The position numbers and the translations under genes are program-made. From contig CM076943.1 of the NCBI GenBank assembly GCA_039566865.1, positions 40,742,663 through 40,806,662 on the forward strand: DNA of 64,000 nucleotides. The letters are read 5' to 3'. Of this stretch, positions 31,701 through 45,200 are shown in pieces. The stretch comes from Aurelia coerulea. Taxonomy: Eukaryota; Cnidaria; Scyphozoa; Semaeostomeae; Ulmaridae. Positions within the stretch are counted from its first letter, which is position 1. Each line of letters begins with the position of its first letter. The notes under the pieces are model-generated. The model was not told the origin of the DNA, made no database searches, and worked only from the letters and a program-made list of their open reading frames with translations.

Positions 31701-31983
31701 TTAGTGATCGCAAAGCCATACCGAAAACACTTATGGTCCAAAGCATGGAGAATCTTCTCCAATTGAAATTTTGACGAAATTCGATTCATCCGATCGTGCA
31801 ATGATTTTTTCTGGAGAGTGGTCAAAACGGCTGAAAATGGCCTAAGTTTTGCTGTGAAACGCGGAAGTAAACACAACGACGGCATCTGATTTGTCAATCA
31901 TAGGAGAAAATGCGATCTGATCAGAGCGTGAGTCAGAACCCCACGGGAGCTTTTGACAAAAGAAAAGATTTGACGGCTATGCT
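28769..31983. mobile_element. Giant palindromic element, 1.4-kb arms, 9-bp duplication
   Basis: Left arm about 28769-30160 and right arm about 30543-31983 are inverted copies, separated by a spacer near 380 bp. Coordinates pair with a constant sum (60752) for the outer 1.1 kb. A 48-bp indel shifts the inner part, where the right arm is longer near 30730-30780. Several open frames recur identically in mirrored positions. Termini AGCATAGCC(A/G)TCAAATC are directly flanked by CGTCCACCC on both sides (28760-28768, 31984-31992). I infer a Mutator-like or foldback transposon. No transposase or other known domain was recognised; an 87-codon frame near each end (HDRINRISSKFQLEKIL) differs at a few residues between arms. 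Confidence 0.8.
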
Positions 31984-31992
31984 CGTCCACCC

Positions 31993-33181
31993 TACTTGCA
32001 AAGAACGAGCGAAGTCTTGCTGTGGACTTTGGACTCTAGAACGTCTCTAGGGAAACTAATCGAACGTCCTGGAAATAAGCGGAAGAGATTTGTTCTTTAC
32101 ACAAAAAGACAAGTCCTTGGAGGTTTCGCAAAAATATTTTGCAAAATGTTTGGGCTCTCTGGCAGGCAATCTGAAAGCAAGACTTCACAAAATAGGGTCA
32201 GGTTTTTAACTGTTTCATTATGAGTCCCTGTGAGCAAGGTACCGCAGGGAAACAAGGGACTCATCGTCACAAGTCTGGGGCAAGCCCCCGAACCCCCTCC
32301 CAACTCGCTTCACTCGCATTTCCTACGCAGAATAGGTTTGAAAACGGTAGGAGCCGATCAGAAGGCATTGTACTTCAACTTCTCTCGTATTTAGGGCTTA
32401 AATGTAACGATTACAAAACAGCTCCTGAATCAAATAAACAAAATCCGCTAGTATAGAGAGAACTTCAGATTTACCTTTCTTTTTCGCTATAAGCACATAA
32501 CTTCTCTTAAAAACCACCTTTCACTTCCACAAGGCGAGACTTTGCCTTACTAGTTTCGGGGAAACTTTTGCAGCTGTGTTTGTTTTGAATTGCTGGTTGA
32601 GAGAATTTCCTTTGTCTGCAAACGCTAATCTCTTTGAAATGAGGTGTCAATCAAATGCAACTGTGCCATTGTATTACAAAATCTGCCTTTGTTGTGTTTC
32701 ATTCTAATTGGTCAATCCAACAAATTGAATTATATTGATTGGTTCATATCTGATTTGGTTCATTCCACCAATGAGCTATCTCCTCAAAACAAAAATGTTT
32801 CTAAAATAGACCAACTGTTAGAAAGACTTGTGTGATCAGGGACGAAGAACATTTATGGTTTTGTGAGCTTGAGAACAGCCAGAAAATTCAACGCTGCAGA
32901 AAATTAGAAATTGAGTCAGAGAAGATTGATGCTACGGTCGAAATATTGGTTTAAACTTGGATGTTAAAGAACAGGAATATTCAACAGAAAGAAACTTGAA
33001 ATTACAGTCAGCAGGACTGGATACTTTCATGCAAATAGAGTTTGTTTTCTTCAATATCGGACATCAGCAAAAAACAGAGCTAAAGTTTGGAAAGAAAAAG
33101 TACATATCCACAGAACTATTACTTACCAGATCGACAGAAAAAAAGAGTTGACTGACTTTGGGCTCAAAATATAATTGAAGA
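31993..33181. repeat. Intergenic DNA with two dispersed repeats
   Basis: 32185-32310 is an inverted copy of 24290-24408. 32390-32600 (GTATTTAGGGCTTAAATGTA, then CACATAACTTCTCTTA) is a relative of the arms around 53395-54545 and provides the empty TTAA site for the element inserted there. 32585-32700 is the dispersed repeat also at 3985-4125. No gene. Confidence 0.55.
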
Positions 33182-33188
33182 TATAAAG
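33182..33188 (+). promoter_or_regulatory. Possible TATA box of the PAN gene
   Basis: TATAAAG lies 36 bp before the ATG at 33224, so a start site about 30 bp downstream would leave only a few bases of leader. In AT-rich DNA such matches are common. Confidence 0.2.
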
Positions 33189-33223
33189 ATCTATTTAATA
33201 GCAACATAAATTTAAAGTGTGCA

Positions 33224-36200
33224 ATGTTCGTGCCAAACTACATTTTTCTCTCTGCTCTTGTGCTCTACATGGCAAGATATGCATATTTTCAGATGCGTCA
33301 TTCAAATTGCCGACGAACAGGCATCTTCAATGTGGAAAATGAAGATCAGATACTGGTGTATAAGAAAAATGATCTCCAATCCAGGGTGGTAAATTCTATG
33401 AAAGTCCCAAGCTTGCTGACTTGCTCAGGCAAATGTACTTCAACGGAAGTCTGTCGCTCATTTAATTTCAAGAAACTGGGAACTGGAATGAATTGTCACA
33501 TTCTAGATTTTGATAAGAACAATTCGAGTGTAGAATTGCAAAGTGAAATTGGATGGTATCATTATGAACCAGTTCCACAGGAGGTATTTATGCATTATTT
33601 GTTATTTATCTTGCATCATAGAAATCACCATAGGCAATAAATAGTTTGATAAAGAAACTTTAGTCCAAGGTGCTCCACCAGTTCCAAAGGTAGTATATAA
33701 AGTAAAAACCAAAACTAAGGAGCTTTGAAACCGATCAGAATCTTATTGCTTTTGTTGAACATGAAAGAAAGAGCAACTAATTGATCTCAATTGAGGCAAT
33801 GGCTGCTTGCAACCTACTGATGTGGCGAAGAGATTCATATTTTCGAACATACCTTATTACAGGACATTATTGCTGTTATAAACTATTGTGTAAAAATACT
33901 GGTGTTAAAGCATTTTGGTCATCATTAAACAGGCTGACTGGCAACAAAAAACATCCAAATATTCCTCCGATACTTGAAAATGGGCTTTTCGTGGTGCATT
34001 TTGAAACTAAAGCAAAGGTGCTGAATGATTACTTTGTAGCACAGTGTTGTTAAGCAGGAACATCAAGTAGTATGCAGAACTTTGTTCCAGCCCTGCAGAA
34101 TCTTGATATTAACAGGGAAAGGGTGCTGAAGCTCAATCAAGCCCTTGTTTCCAGTAAATCCCATGGATGTGATGACGTTTCTGTTACTATGATTAAGATA
34201 TGTGATGATGCAATCGTTGAACCTTTGTGTATGATCTTTGAAAGGTGCATAGAGACTGGTATCTATCCTTCTTCTTGGAAGAAAGCAAATGTTACTCCAA
34301 TTCATAAAAAGGGGAGTCGGCAATGCAAAACTAACTATCGTCCAATCTCTTTGCTTTCTATTTTTTCTAAGATTTTTGAAAAACTGCTATTTGATGCAAT
34401 CTACAGTTATTTGAGTGAGAATCAATTACTAACGCCTAACCAATCTGGTTTCCGACCTGGAGACTCCACCATAAATCAATTATTGTTTATAACTCATAAG
34501 ATTTACTGTGCGTTTGACGATACTCCGAGGAAAGAAACAAGGGCAGCTTTCCTCGATCTATCAAAGGCATTTGATAGGGTATGGCATGAAGGACTTATCC
34601 ACAAACTGAAATGTAATGGAGTATCTGGTAACATACTTGCTCTTATTCGCAACTTTTTGATGAATCGGAAACAGCGGGTGGTTTTGAATGGGAAGACTTC
34701 AGAGTGGAAGGATGTACTTGTTCGGGAGATGAAGTGCTGACCCTATTGTTTTGATACATTGTGTTTTAGCTTTGTTGAGAGCGAATCGACGTTGGGGCTC
34801 ACGTTGTCATGCGCATCGCTGCTTTTGTTTCTGCCCTTGTTCTCAACGGTCAAGCTAATTTGCATGTTACATAAGTGAAGTAAATGGCTACTACGCATGC
34901 GATCTGGAGCCCTTTTCGGGGGATTCCTCGAGGCTCTCAACTTAGCCTGTTCGTATCCCCAACAAGTACTTGCAGGAGTACCGCAAGGGTCCGTGCTGGG
35001 TACTTTGCTTTTTCTTATTCATATAAATGATCTTTGTGACAAAATGAATAGTGACGTCAGGCCATTTGCAGATGATACTTCTTCGCTTTCGGTGATTGAA
35101 AACGAAAATGTCGGCGCTGAAGAATTGAATCGAGATCTTGAGAAAATACGGCTTTGGGCATGGGAATGGAAAATGCAGTTCAATACGGATAAAACCGAAG
35201 GAGTTATCTTCTCTACTAAAATAACTAGAATTGTCCACCCACCTTTACAGCTAGGCAACGATGAAGTTAAGGGGGAAAACGAACACAAGCATCTATCTAG
35301 GAATGATTTTGGATTCAAAATTAAACTTTCAGAGTCACATCAGAGCAGCCATCCTAAAGGCAAAGCGAGGAATTGGGCTTATAAAATATCTCTCCAAGTA
35401 TATCTCTAGAACTGTCCTTAATCTAACCTACAAACTATGTCAGGCCTCATCTTGACTATGGTGACCTGTTGTACCATAAATATGACCCTGAAATGCGACT
35501 AGGTTTTACACAAAAACTGGAACAAACTCAATACTCTGCAGCACTAGCTGTGTCTGATGCATGGAGAGGTACAAACAGGCAAAGACGTTACAATGAATTA
35601 GGTTGGGGAACCCTGTACAGTAGAAAATGGTACCGACGCTTGTGTCATTTCTTAAACCTAAAAAATAACCAAGTCTTCTGAATATCTCTTCAATGAGATC
35701 CCTGCTGAACGGCAATCAAAATATGATTTTAGGAATCAGCTCATATACACCCCGTCCATTAGTAAAACTGTCCGATTTTCTAATACATATTACTGTAATG
35801 CCCCTTATGAATGGAACTTACTTGATAGAGATATCAGGAGTTGTTAAGTCTATTGCTGAATTTAAGCGAAAACTCCTTTCCAAAATGAGGCCAACTGCAA
35901 ACTCGGTATATAGCATATATGATATAGAGGGTGTTAGAATCTTAACAAAGTTGCCTTTGAAATTTAGTGCATTAAATGAGCATAGGTCTGGGCATAGATT
36001 CAACATCGTAAGTCCACTATGCAATTGCGGTACCGCGAACGAGGATAATGAGTATTTCCTCCTGCATTGCCCCTTGTTTGATCATCTTCACAAAAACCTC
36101 CTTGGCTACCTCTCGGAAATGCTGAGCTTGGATGGATCCAACTTTGATGACGATTTCGTTTGCTCACTGATGTTGTATGGAAGTTCTGAAATTCCACACA

Positions 36201-39200
36201 TTGTCAACAGAATGATTCTTGAAGCTACTTTAGAGTACATCAAATCATCCAGGTGTTTTGTTTCAATTCAATAGACTACGAAAATTGACATAGCCCTTGA
36301 AAACAGGAATTTCGTGCACTGTATCTGTCTAGTCTTTCAATTACTCTAGATAATATTCTTTAGAATTAGATGCATGTCCACATCAGCACCTGTGCTGCCT
36401 ATTTAGCAACCTGCCTAAGATAAATGATGTTATAGATTAAACTCAACACTTTACTTTATACTTAATATTTATTCTAGATAATATACTTTAGAATTAGATG
36501 CATGTCCACATCAGCACTTGTGCTGCCTATTTAGCAACCTGCCTAAAACAAATGATGCTATAGATTAAACTCAACATTTTACTTTATACTTAATATTTAT
36601 TCTAGATAATATACTTTAGAAATAGATGCATGTCCACATCAGCACTTGTGCTGCCTATTTAGCAACCTGCCTAAAATAAATAATGCTATAGATTAAGCAT
36701 AACACTTTACTTTATACTTGATATTTACTGTAGATAATATACTTTAGAATTAGATGCATGTCCACATCAGCACTTGTGCTGCCTATTTATCAACCTGCCT
36801 AAAATAAATGATGCCATAGATTAAACTCAACACTTTACTTCACACTTAATATTTACCCTAGATAATATACTTTAGAATTAGATGCATGTCCACATCAGCA
36901 ATTGTGCTGCCTATTTAGCAACCTGCCTAAAATAAATGATGCTATAGATTAAGCATAACACTTTACTTCACACTTAATATTTACCCTAGATAATATACTT
37001 TAGAATTAGATGCATGTCCACATCAGCACTTGTGCTGCCTATTTAGCAACCTGCCTAAAATAAATGATGCCATAGATTAAACTCAACACTTTACTTCACA
37101 CTTAATATTTACCCTAGATAATATACTTTAGAATTAGATGCATGTCCACATCAGCACTTGTGCTGCCTATTTAGCAACCTGCCTAAAATAAATGATGCTA
37201 TAGATAAAGCATAACACTTTACTTCACACTTAATATTTACCCTAGATAATATACTTTAGAATTAGATGCATGTCCACATCAGCACTTGTGCTGCCTATTT
37301 ATCAACCTGCCTAAAATAAATGATGCCATAGATTAAACTCAACACTTTACTTCACACTTAATATTTACCCTAGATAATATACTTTAGAATTAGATGCATG
37401 TCCACATCAGCAATTGTGCTGCCTATTTAGCAACCTGCCTAAAATAAATAATGCTATAGATTAAGCATAACACTTTACTTTATACTTGATATTTACTGTA
37501 GATAATATACTTTAGAATTGGATGCATGTCCACATCAGCACTTGTGCTGCCTATTTAGCAACCTGCCTAAAATAAATGATGCTATAGATAAAGCATAACA
37601 CTTTACTTCACACTTAATATTTACCCTAGATAATATACTTTAGAATTAGATGCATGTCCACATCAGCACTTGTGCTGCCTATTTAGCAACCTGCCTAAAA
37701 TAAATGATGCTATAGATTAAGCATAACACTTTACTTTATACTTGATATTTACTGTAGATAATATACTTTAGAATTAGATGCATGTCCACATCAGCACTTG
37801 TGCTGCCTATTTATCAACCTGCCTAAAATAAATGATGCTATAGATTAAGCATAACACTTTACTTTATACTTGATATTTACTGTAGATAATATACTTTAGA
37901 ATTAGATGCATGTCCACATCAGCACTTGTGCTGCCTATTTATCAACCTGCCTAAAATAAATGATGCTATAGATTAAGCATAACACTTTACTTTATACTTG
38001 ATATTTACTGTAGATAATATACTTTAGAATTAGATGCATGTCCACATCAGCACTTGTGCTGCCTATTTATCAACCTGCCTAAAATAAATGATGCTATAGA
38101 TTAAGCATAACACTTTACTTTATACTTGATATTTACTGTAGATAATATACTTTAGAATTAGATGCATGTCCACATCAGCACTTGTGCTGCCTATTTATCA
38201 ACCTGCCTAAAATAAATGATGCTATAGATTAAGCATAACACTTTACTTTATACTTGATATTTACTGTAGATAATATACTTTAGAATTAGATGCATGTCCA
38301 CATCAGCACTTGTGCTGCCTATTTATCAACCTGTCTAAAATAAATGATGCTATAGATTAAGCATAACACTTTACTTTATACTTGATATTTACTGTAGATA
38401 ATATACTTTAGAATTAGATGCATGTCCACATCAGCACTTGTGCTGCCTATTTATCAACCTGCCTAAAATAAATGATGCTATAGATTAAGCATAACACTTT
38501 ACTTTATACTTGATATTTACTGTAGATAATATACTTTAGAATTAGATGCATGTCCACATCAGCACTTGTGCTGCCTATTTATCAACCTGCCTAAAATAAA
38601 TGATGCTATAGATTAAGCATAACACTTTACTTTATACTTGATATTTACTGTAGATAATATACTTTAGAATTAGATGCATGTCCACATCAGCACTTGTGCT
38701 GCCTATTTATCAACCTGCCTAAAATAAATGATGCTATAGATTAAGCATAACACTTTACTTTATACTTGATATTTACCCTAGATAATATACTTTAGAATTA
38801 GATGCATGTCCACATCAGCACTTGTGCTGCCTATTTATCAACCTGCCTAAAATAAATGATGCTATAGATTAAGCATAACACTTTACTTTATACTTGATAT
38901 TTACTGTAGATAATATACTTTAGAATTAGATGCATGTCCACATCAGCACTTGTGCTGCCTATTTAGCAACCTGCCTAAAATAAATGATGCTATAGATTAA
39001 GCATAACACTTTACTTTATACTTGATATTTACTGTAGATAATATACTTTAGAATTAGATGCATGTCCACATCAGCACTTGTGCTGCCTATTTATCAACCT
39101 GCCTAAAATAAATGATGCTATAGATTAAGCATAACACTTTACTTTATACTTGATATTTACTGTAGATAATATACTTTAGAATTAGATGCATGTCCACATC

Positions 39201-42200
39201 AGCACTTGTGCTGCCTATTTATCAACCTGCCTAAAATAAATGATGCTATAGATTAAGCATAACACTTTACTTTATACTTGATATTTACCCTAGATAATAT
39301 ACTTTAGAATTAGATGCATGTCCACATCAGCACTTGTGCTGCCTATTTAGCAACCTGCCTAAAATAAATGATGCTATAGATTAAGCATAACACTTTACTT
39401 TATACTTGATATTTACTGTAGATAATATACTTTAGAATTAGATGCATGTCCACATCAGCACTTGTGCTGCCTATTTATCAACCTGCCTAAAATAAATGAT
39501 GCTATAGATTAAGCATAACACTTTACTTTATACTTGATATTTACCCTAGATAATATACTTTAGAATTAGATGCATGTCCACATCAGCACTTGTGCTGCCT
39601 ATTTATCAACCTGCCTAAAATGAATGATGCTATAGATTAAGCATAACACTTTACTTTATACTTGATATTTACCCTAGATAATATACTTTAGAATTAGATG
39701 CATGTCCACATCAGCACTTGTGCTGCCTATTTATCAACCTGCCTAAAATAAATGATGCTATAGATTAAGCATAACACTTTACTTTATACTTGATATTTAC
39801 CCTAGATAATATACTTTAGAATTAGATGCATGTCCACATCAGCACTTGTGCTGCCTATTTATCAACCTGCCTAAAATAAATGATGCTATAGATTAAGCAT
39901 AACACTTTACTTTATACTTGATATTTACCCTAGATAATATACTTTAGAATTAGATGCATGTCCACATCAGCACTTGTGCTGCCTATTTATCAACCTGCCT
40001 AAAATAAATGATGCTATAGATTAAGCATAACACTTTACTTTATACTTGATATTTACCCTAGATAATATACTTTAGAATTAGATGCATGTCCACATCAGCA
40101 CTTGTGCTGCCTATTTAGCAACCTGCCAAAATAAATGATGTATGTATGTATGTACAGGGTGTCCCAAAAATCATGTGCGCTGTTTAAGTGGCTTCTGCGG
40201 AGCAGCCATAAATCCAATTGTTCTGGCTTTATGATTCTTGACAGAAGAGACTTCAAATTAAAGGTTGATACCAAGTTTGAATAAATCTGATCACTAGTTG
40301 CTGACTTATGGAGCAAGAAAGCCTAAATTATTGGCTGCCTCAAAACCAGAGGATTCGTTATTCTCCCTTGCCGTAAAATCAACGAAACTGATTGAATAAA
40401 ACATACCTAGCCCTGTTTTCTGATGTTCATAAGTGAGACAGATAGTCATACATTGAATTTTGTGACAATTAAGAATATTGGACATATCTAGGGTTGCTAG
40501 GAATGGAAATGTGCAACACAAGTGCTTCAGGCCATTGTAAGCGTCTATCAGAATATTTGCTTCTCAACAGTGATAAAGTCGTTTTAAGCCAACAATATTG
40601 CGTTCAGCATAATGCTTGGTCGATATTCTTAAAGAATATGGTCATTAATTACCCATAAATACGTTTCCTGGCATAACTGTAAAGTTTAAGTTTATTTAAT
40701 GTTAAAATTCAAGTTATAAGGTTAAGTACGGAGATAACATCCTCTGGTTTTGAAGCAACGAATGATTGTGACTTTCTTTCTCAATAAATCAGCTTCCACT
40801 TATTAGATTTACACAAACTCGGTGCCAAACTCCAAGTTAAAATCTCTTCTATTCACAAATCTGAAAAACAGGCAAGTTAAATTTATGGCTCCTCCACAGT
40901 TGCCATTCAAACGGCGCACATGTTTTTTGGGATACCCTGTATGTATGTATGTATGTATGTATGTATGTATGTATGTATATATTGTTAGCCGTTTTGAAAA
41001 CGCATTAAAAGAGATGTTAGATGTATTAAGTGAGAAAACACGGGACTGTAAACTTTGCATTAGGCCAGATAAATGTGCAATCCTCTATGAACGTCGATCT
41101 GGAAACAGGTGGTATAAAGCCAAAGGAGATAAACCACCAGATATTAATGGGGAAACAATAAAGGTAAACGGCCGACATGAGCCCTTTACATATCTTGGGA
41201 AACCACTAACAGTAGCTGGAGAAGATGAAAATCAGGTCCCAAATATGCTTAGAGACTACTCAGAAATCCTTGAAAATATCACTGCTTGTTCACTACCACT
41301 TGCCCTAAAGATTGAAGCACTAGGAACAATGGGTTTATCAAAGATAGAACATCATTTCAGTAATACATCTATTACCGAGGAACAGCTTCAAGAGTTTGAT
41401 AAAGTTCTTATTTCATGTCTGAGAAAGATTTTCAACCTCAATAACAATACTACTACAAGAACAATGTTTATAAAGAAAATGCATGGAGGACTAGGGATTA
41501 GGAAACCATCTACTATCTACAGAGCAACAAGGATAAACTTTCTGATCAAAATGCTTGACCACCCTGATAATAATTTTCAATTCATTGCACGTAATTCACT
41601 TATCCTTGACTTCAAGAAGCGGGGGATTCCGAGATCAGAAGCAACTGACAACTTTCTTGGTTATGCAGTAAAAGAAAATAGAATGTTAGAAACACACATA
41701 AAGGGAGGTTTTCGTGTACAATCAGATTGACCACATCTTTTCCACTTGGTCAAGAAGATAAGTGCTGATCTGAAATGGGAAACAAATAACGAGGATTTAC
41801 ATTCGGCAGGAAAAGCTCAGTTGATATTGAAATCAGATCATAATGAAACCAGAATCTCACAGAACAATAGAATACAGAAAGAAATAATTGGAGACCAACT
41901 CAGCAAGGATTTAAAGAATCTAAAAGAACTTCCAATGCAAGGTCGACTAGTAGATAACAAAAGTGCAGATTATTTGATGTCACAGAATGTTTTTCGAAAT
42001 TACAAGCCTGCGGATGAATTGATTCACTTTTGGTACAAAGCAAGACATAATGTCCTTCCATTTAACTACACCTTATCCTTATGGTATACAAATCAGCCAG
42101 CTACTTGTGTGCTTGATGGGTACCATATTGAAAGCACTGCACACGTTTTAAATGGGTGCCAGAAATTGAAGGACAATTATTCAAAACGGCACGACCGCAT

Positions 42201-45200
42201 TGTAGATAAAATAGGAAATGATATCAAATCGAACGAGAACACAGTCATCATCAACAAAGCAGTTAGAACGGCATTTTCTAATTCACGGCACCACGGCACT
42301 ACGGCACTACGGCACTACGGCACTACGGCACTACGGCACTACGGCACTACGGCACTACGGCACTACGGCACTACGGCACTACGGCACTACGGCACTGAGT
42401 ATTTTGATCTTACGATTTCATAGAATTCTGATTAAATATCTTGTGAGACTGCAGTCCTCGCAAAAAGTCTTCGTTAATTTGTGCAATTTTTAGAAGATCT
42501 GAACTTAGATCATATCAGCACGAGTCAAGAAGGAGAGTTCCGTCTCTTGAACATTACGAGTTAGCCTCAACAGGACATTTTCATCAATGTGTTCATTGGA
42601 TAATACCTCAGTGCCATCAAAGCCCCTTTCCTACTTAAAACATACAAGAAGCCATTCTTTCACCTAAACTCAAAATCAAACTGGAGACACTCGCCCTCCA
42701 CCCGATGATTTCTCGATGGATTTGGTTTGATGAATTCGAAAATAATGAGTCCTTGATAAGAGGGGACTCTCAATTCAATTCAATTCAATTTTATTCATAG
42801 AAATACACCCTAATACAAAGTTCTCATTAAAAATGTGTATTCTATGCGACCCAGGAGAAGCATAGCTTATCAAGCCTGGACCGTTAAATAAAAAGAGAAA
42901 ATAAAACTACAAATCTGAATGAAAATAGTACAAGTACCATGTAGCTGTTTCAAAATTTAAACAGAGAGGCTAAGTATGTATTGGAATAACAGTTGTTGGT
43001 TTCGTCGCGGTATGTTGCTAATCGTAATCTAAGTTAATTTAGTAGTTGTTTATTATTTTTTGTTTAATTTGTTTTGAAAATGCTTTTACTTGAATCATGT
43101 TTTTAAGATTATATGGAAGGTCATTCCATAAACGGGCTCCTTTATTCAATATCATTTTTTCGCCCCATTTTCTTTGTGTTTTAGGGATCTCGTAGTGTTT
43201 ACTTTGGCGTGTTGCGTAGTTGTGCCTACTTTCATTGGTGCGGAAGTAGTTTTGAAACACGTCTGGCACGTTTTTATCATTATGGTATATGTTGTGCATG
43301 AATTTCAGTATCTTTAGTTCGTAAAGGTCGTTTATTTTGAGAAAATTTAGCTCTTTATGTAAGGCGTTAGTCGGATACCTGCGATCTTTAAAGTACAAGA
43401 TTCGTAGTATCCTATTTTGTAACGTTTGAAGATCGTTTAGGTATTTCTTCGCGGCTAATCCATATGTTTCAAGTGAATAAGCTATTTTAGAGAGGACCAT
43501 TGAACTATATAGCACTGTTAAACACTGTTTCGGGACAATGTACCGAAGTTTATAGAATATAGATGCAAATTTTATTGTTTCAAGTTTGACCATTTCGATG
43601 TGGTTTTTCCAAGTCAATTTTGAATCCAATTTAATGCCAAGATATTTAATTTCTTCACACTGTTTTAAGGTGTCGCCCATTTTGATTGTTATTGCATCTT
43701 GTGCTTCTGTTTTATTATTAGGATTGAATAGACAGAAATTCGTTTTCCCTGTATTTACTTTGAGCTTGTTTGCTTTAAGCCATTCGTTAAGCTTTTTTAG
43801 CTCTATATTAGTCTGTTGAGTTAAATTTTGGAGGTTTTCCCCAAAATTAAAGATATTTGTGTCATCAGCAAAGAGCCTCGGCTCCAGTGTAGTTGCATTT
43901 GGCATATCATTCACGTACAGGGTAAAGAGAATGGGCCCTAAGACAGACCCCTGCGGTACACCTTTATGGATCAGGCCATATGAGGAGTTTGTTCCGTTGG
44001 CAAACGTGTATTGTTCTCTGTTGCTAAGATAGCTGGCGAACCATTCGTATACTTTACCCCTGAAACCATAATGCTTGAGCTTCGTTAGTAGGATAGAATG
44101 ATCAATTGTGTCAAAGGCTTTGGAGAGATCCAGAAAAATGCCAACACAAATCTTACCATTATCGAGGTTCGTATAGATCTTTTCTAAGAGTTCTAAGGGT
44201 GCGTGTGTTGTCGAATGACCCTCGCGGAAGCCAAACTGTAATTTATACAGCATTTTGTGCTTTCGAAGAAAAGAAATTAACCTTTTGGCAAGGAGACGTT
44301 CAATAATTTTTTCAAAACATGAAAGAAGCGATATAGGTCTGTAATTATTTGTATCACATCGGTCACCAGATTTGAATATGGGAATGACTTTGGCGATTTT
44401 CCAGATGTCTGGCACCACTCCCGAATGGAAGGAGAGATTGTAGATATACGTCAGTGGTTTTACTAAGAAAGAGTATGACGCTTTTATAATCGAAGGCTTT
44501 ATGTCATCATGTCCAGGACTTTTTTTGATTTGCAAGGCCTGGATTTCTTGGAGCACTTCGTTTTCTTCTACCATGCGCAAAAAGAATGTCTCTGGAACTT
44601 GATTTTTTAGAAAGGCTTTAAATTCACAGCGCGATTTTGGTATCTTGCTTGCAATTTTGTTTCCAATTGTACAAAAATGTGTATTTAAGGAATTCGCAAT
44701 ACTAAAGTCATCATGGTGAATTTTGCCTTCAAAGTTAATGCTTCTGATGGAGTTGCCTAGCTTCTTTTTCCTAGGATTTAGCATAGTACCCAAAACAGAC
44801 CACATCTTCGTAATTCTGGTAGATTTGTTATCAAAAAGTTCCTTGAAGTAATTGTTCTTACACTGTTGCAGACAAGACGACAGGATGTTGCGATACATTG
44901 AATATTTATTTTTATTTTCAGGAGTTCTCTTTTTCAAAAATTTGTAATAAAGCTTGTTCTTTTTGGAAATGCATCTCTTAAGGGAAATACAAACCCAAGG
45001 TTTATCTTTGAGCCGTTTGTTTGAAACTACTTTTATTGGGAATGTATCGTTATATGCTTTTAAAATGACATCGTGGAAAATTTGAGTGCATTTATTTGTA
45101 TCGTTTTCTTCATACAAAATTTCCCAGTTTGTATTTTGCATGACGTTTACGAATTTTGCAGTATTTTTAGGACCGAAAATTCGAGTTTTTCGTGCATGTT

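Noticed and set aside
28855..31897. Several small genes duplicated in mirror image (87, 69 and 64 codons)
   Set aside because: They are parts of transposon arms. Identity in mirrored positions follows from the palindrome and is not evidence of coding.
36340..40153. Independent centromere-type satellite
   Set aside because: It begins in the 3' UTR and ends in the tail of the same retrotransposon, so it is better read as part of that element.
42284..42423. Protein made of repeated His-Tyr-Gly-Thr-Thr-Ala-Leu-Arg
   Set aside because: It is the incidental translation of 8-bp terminal repeats of a transposon, present in inverted form at the other end.
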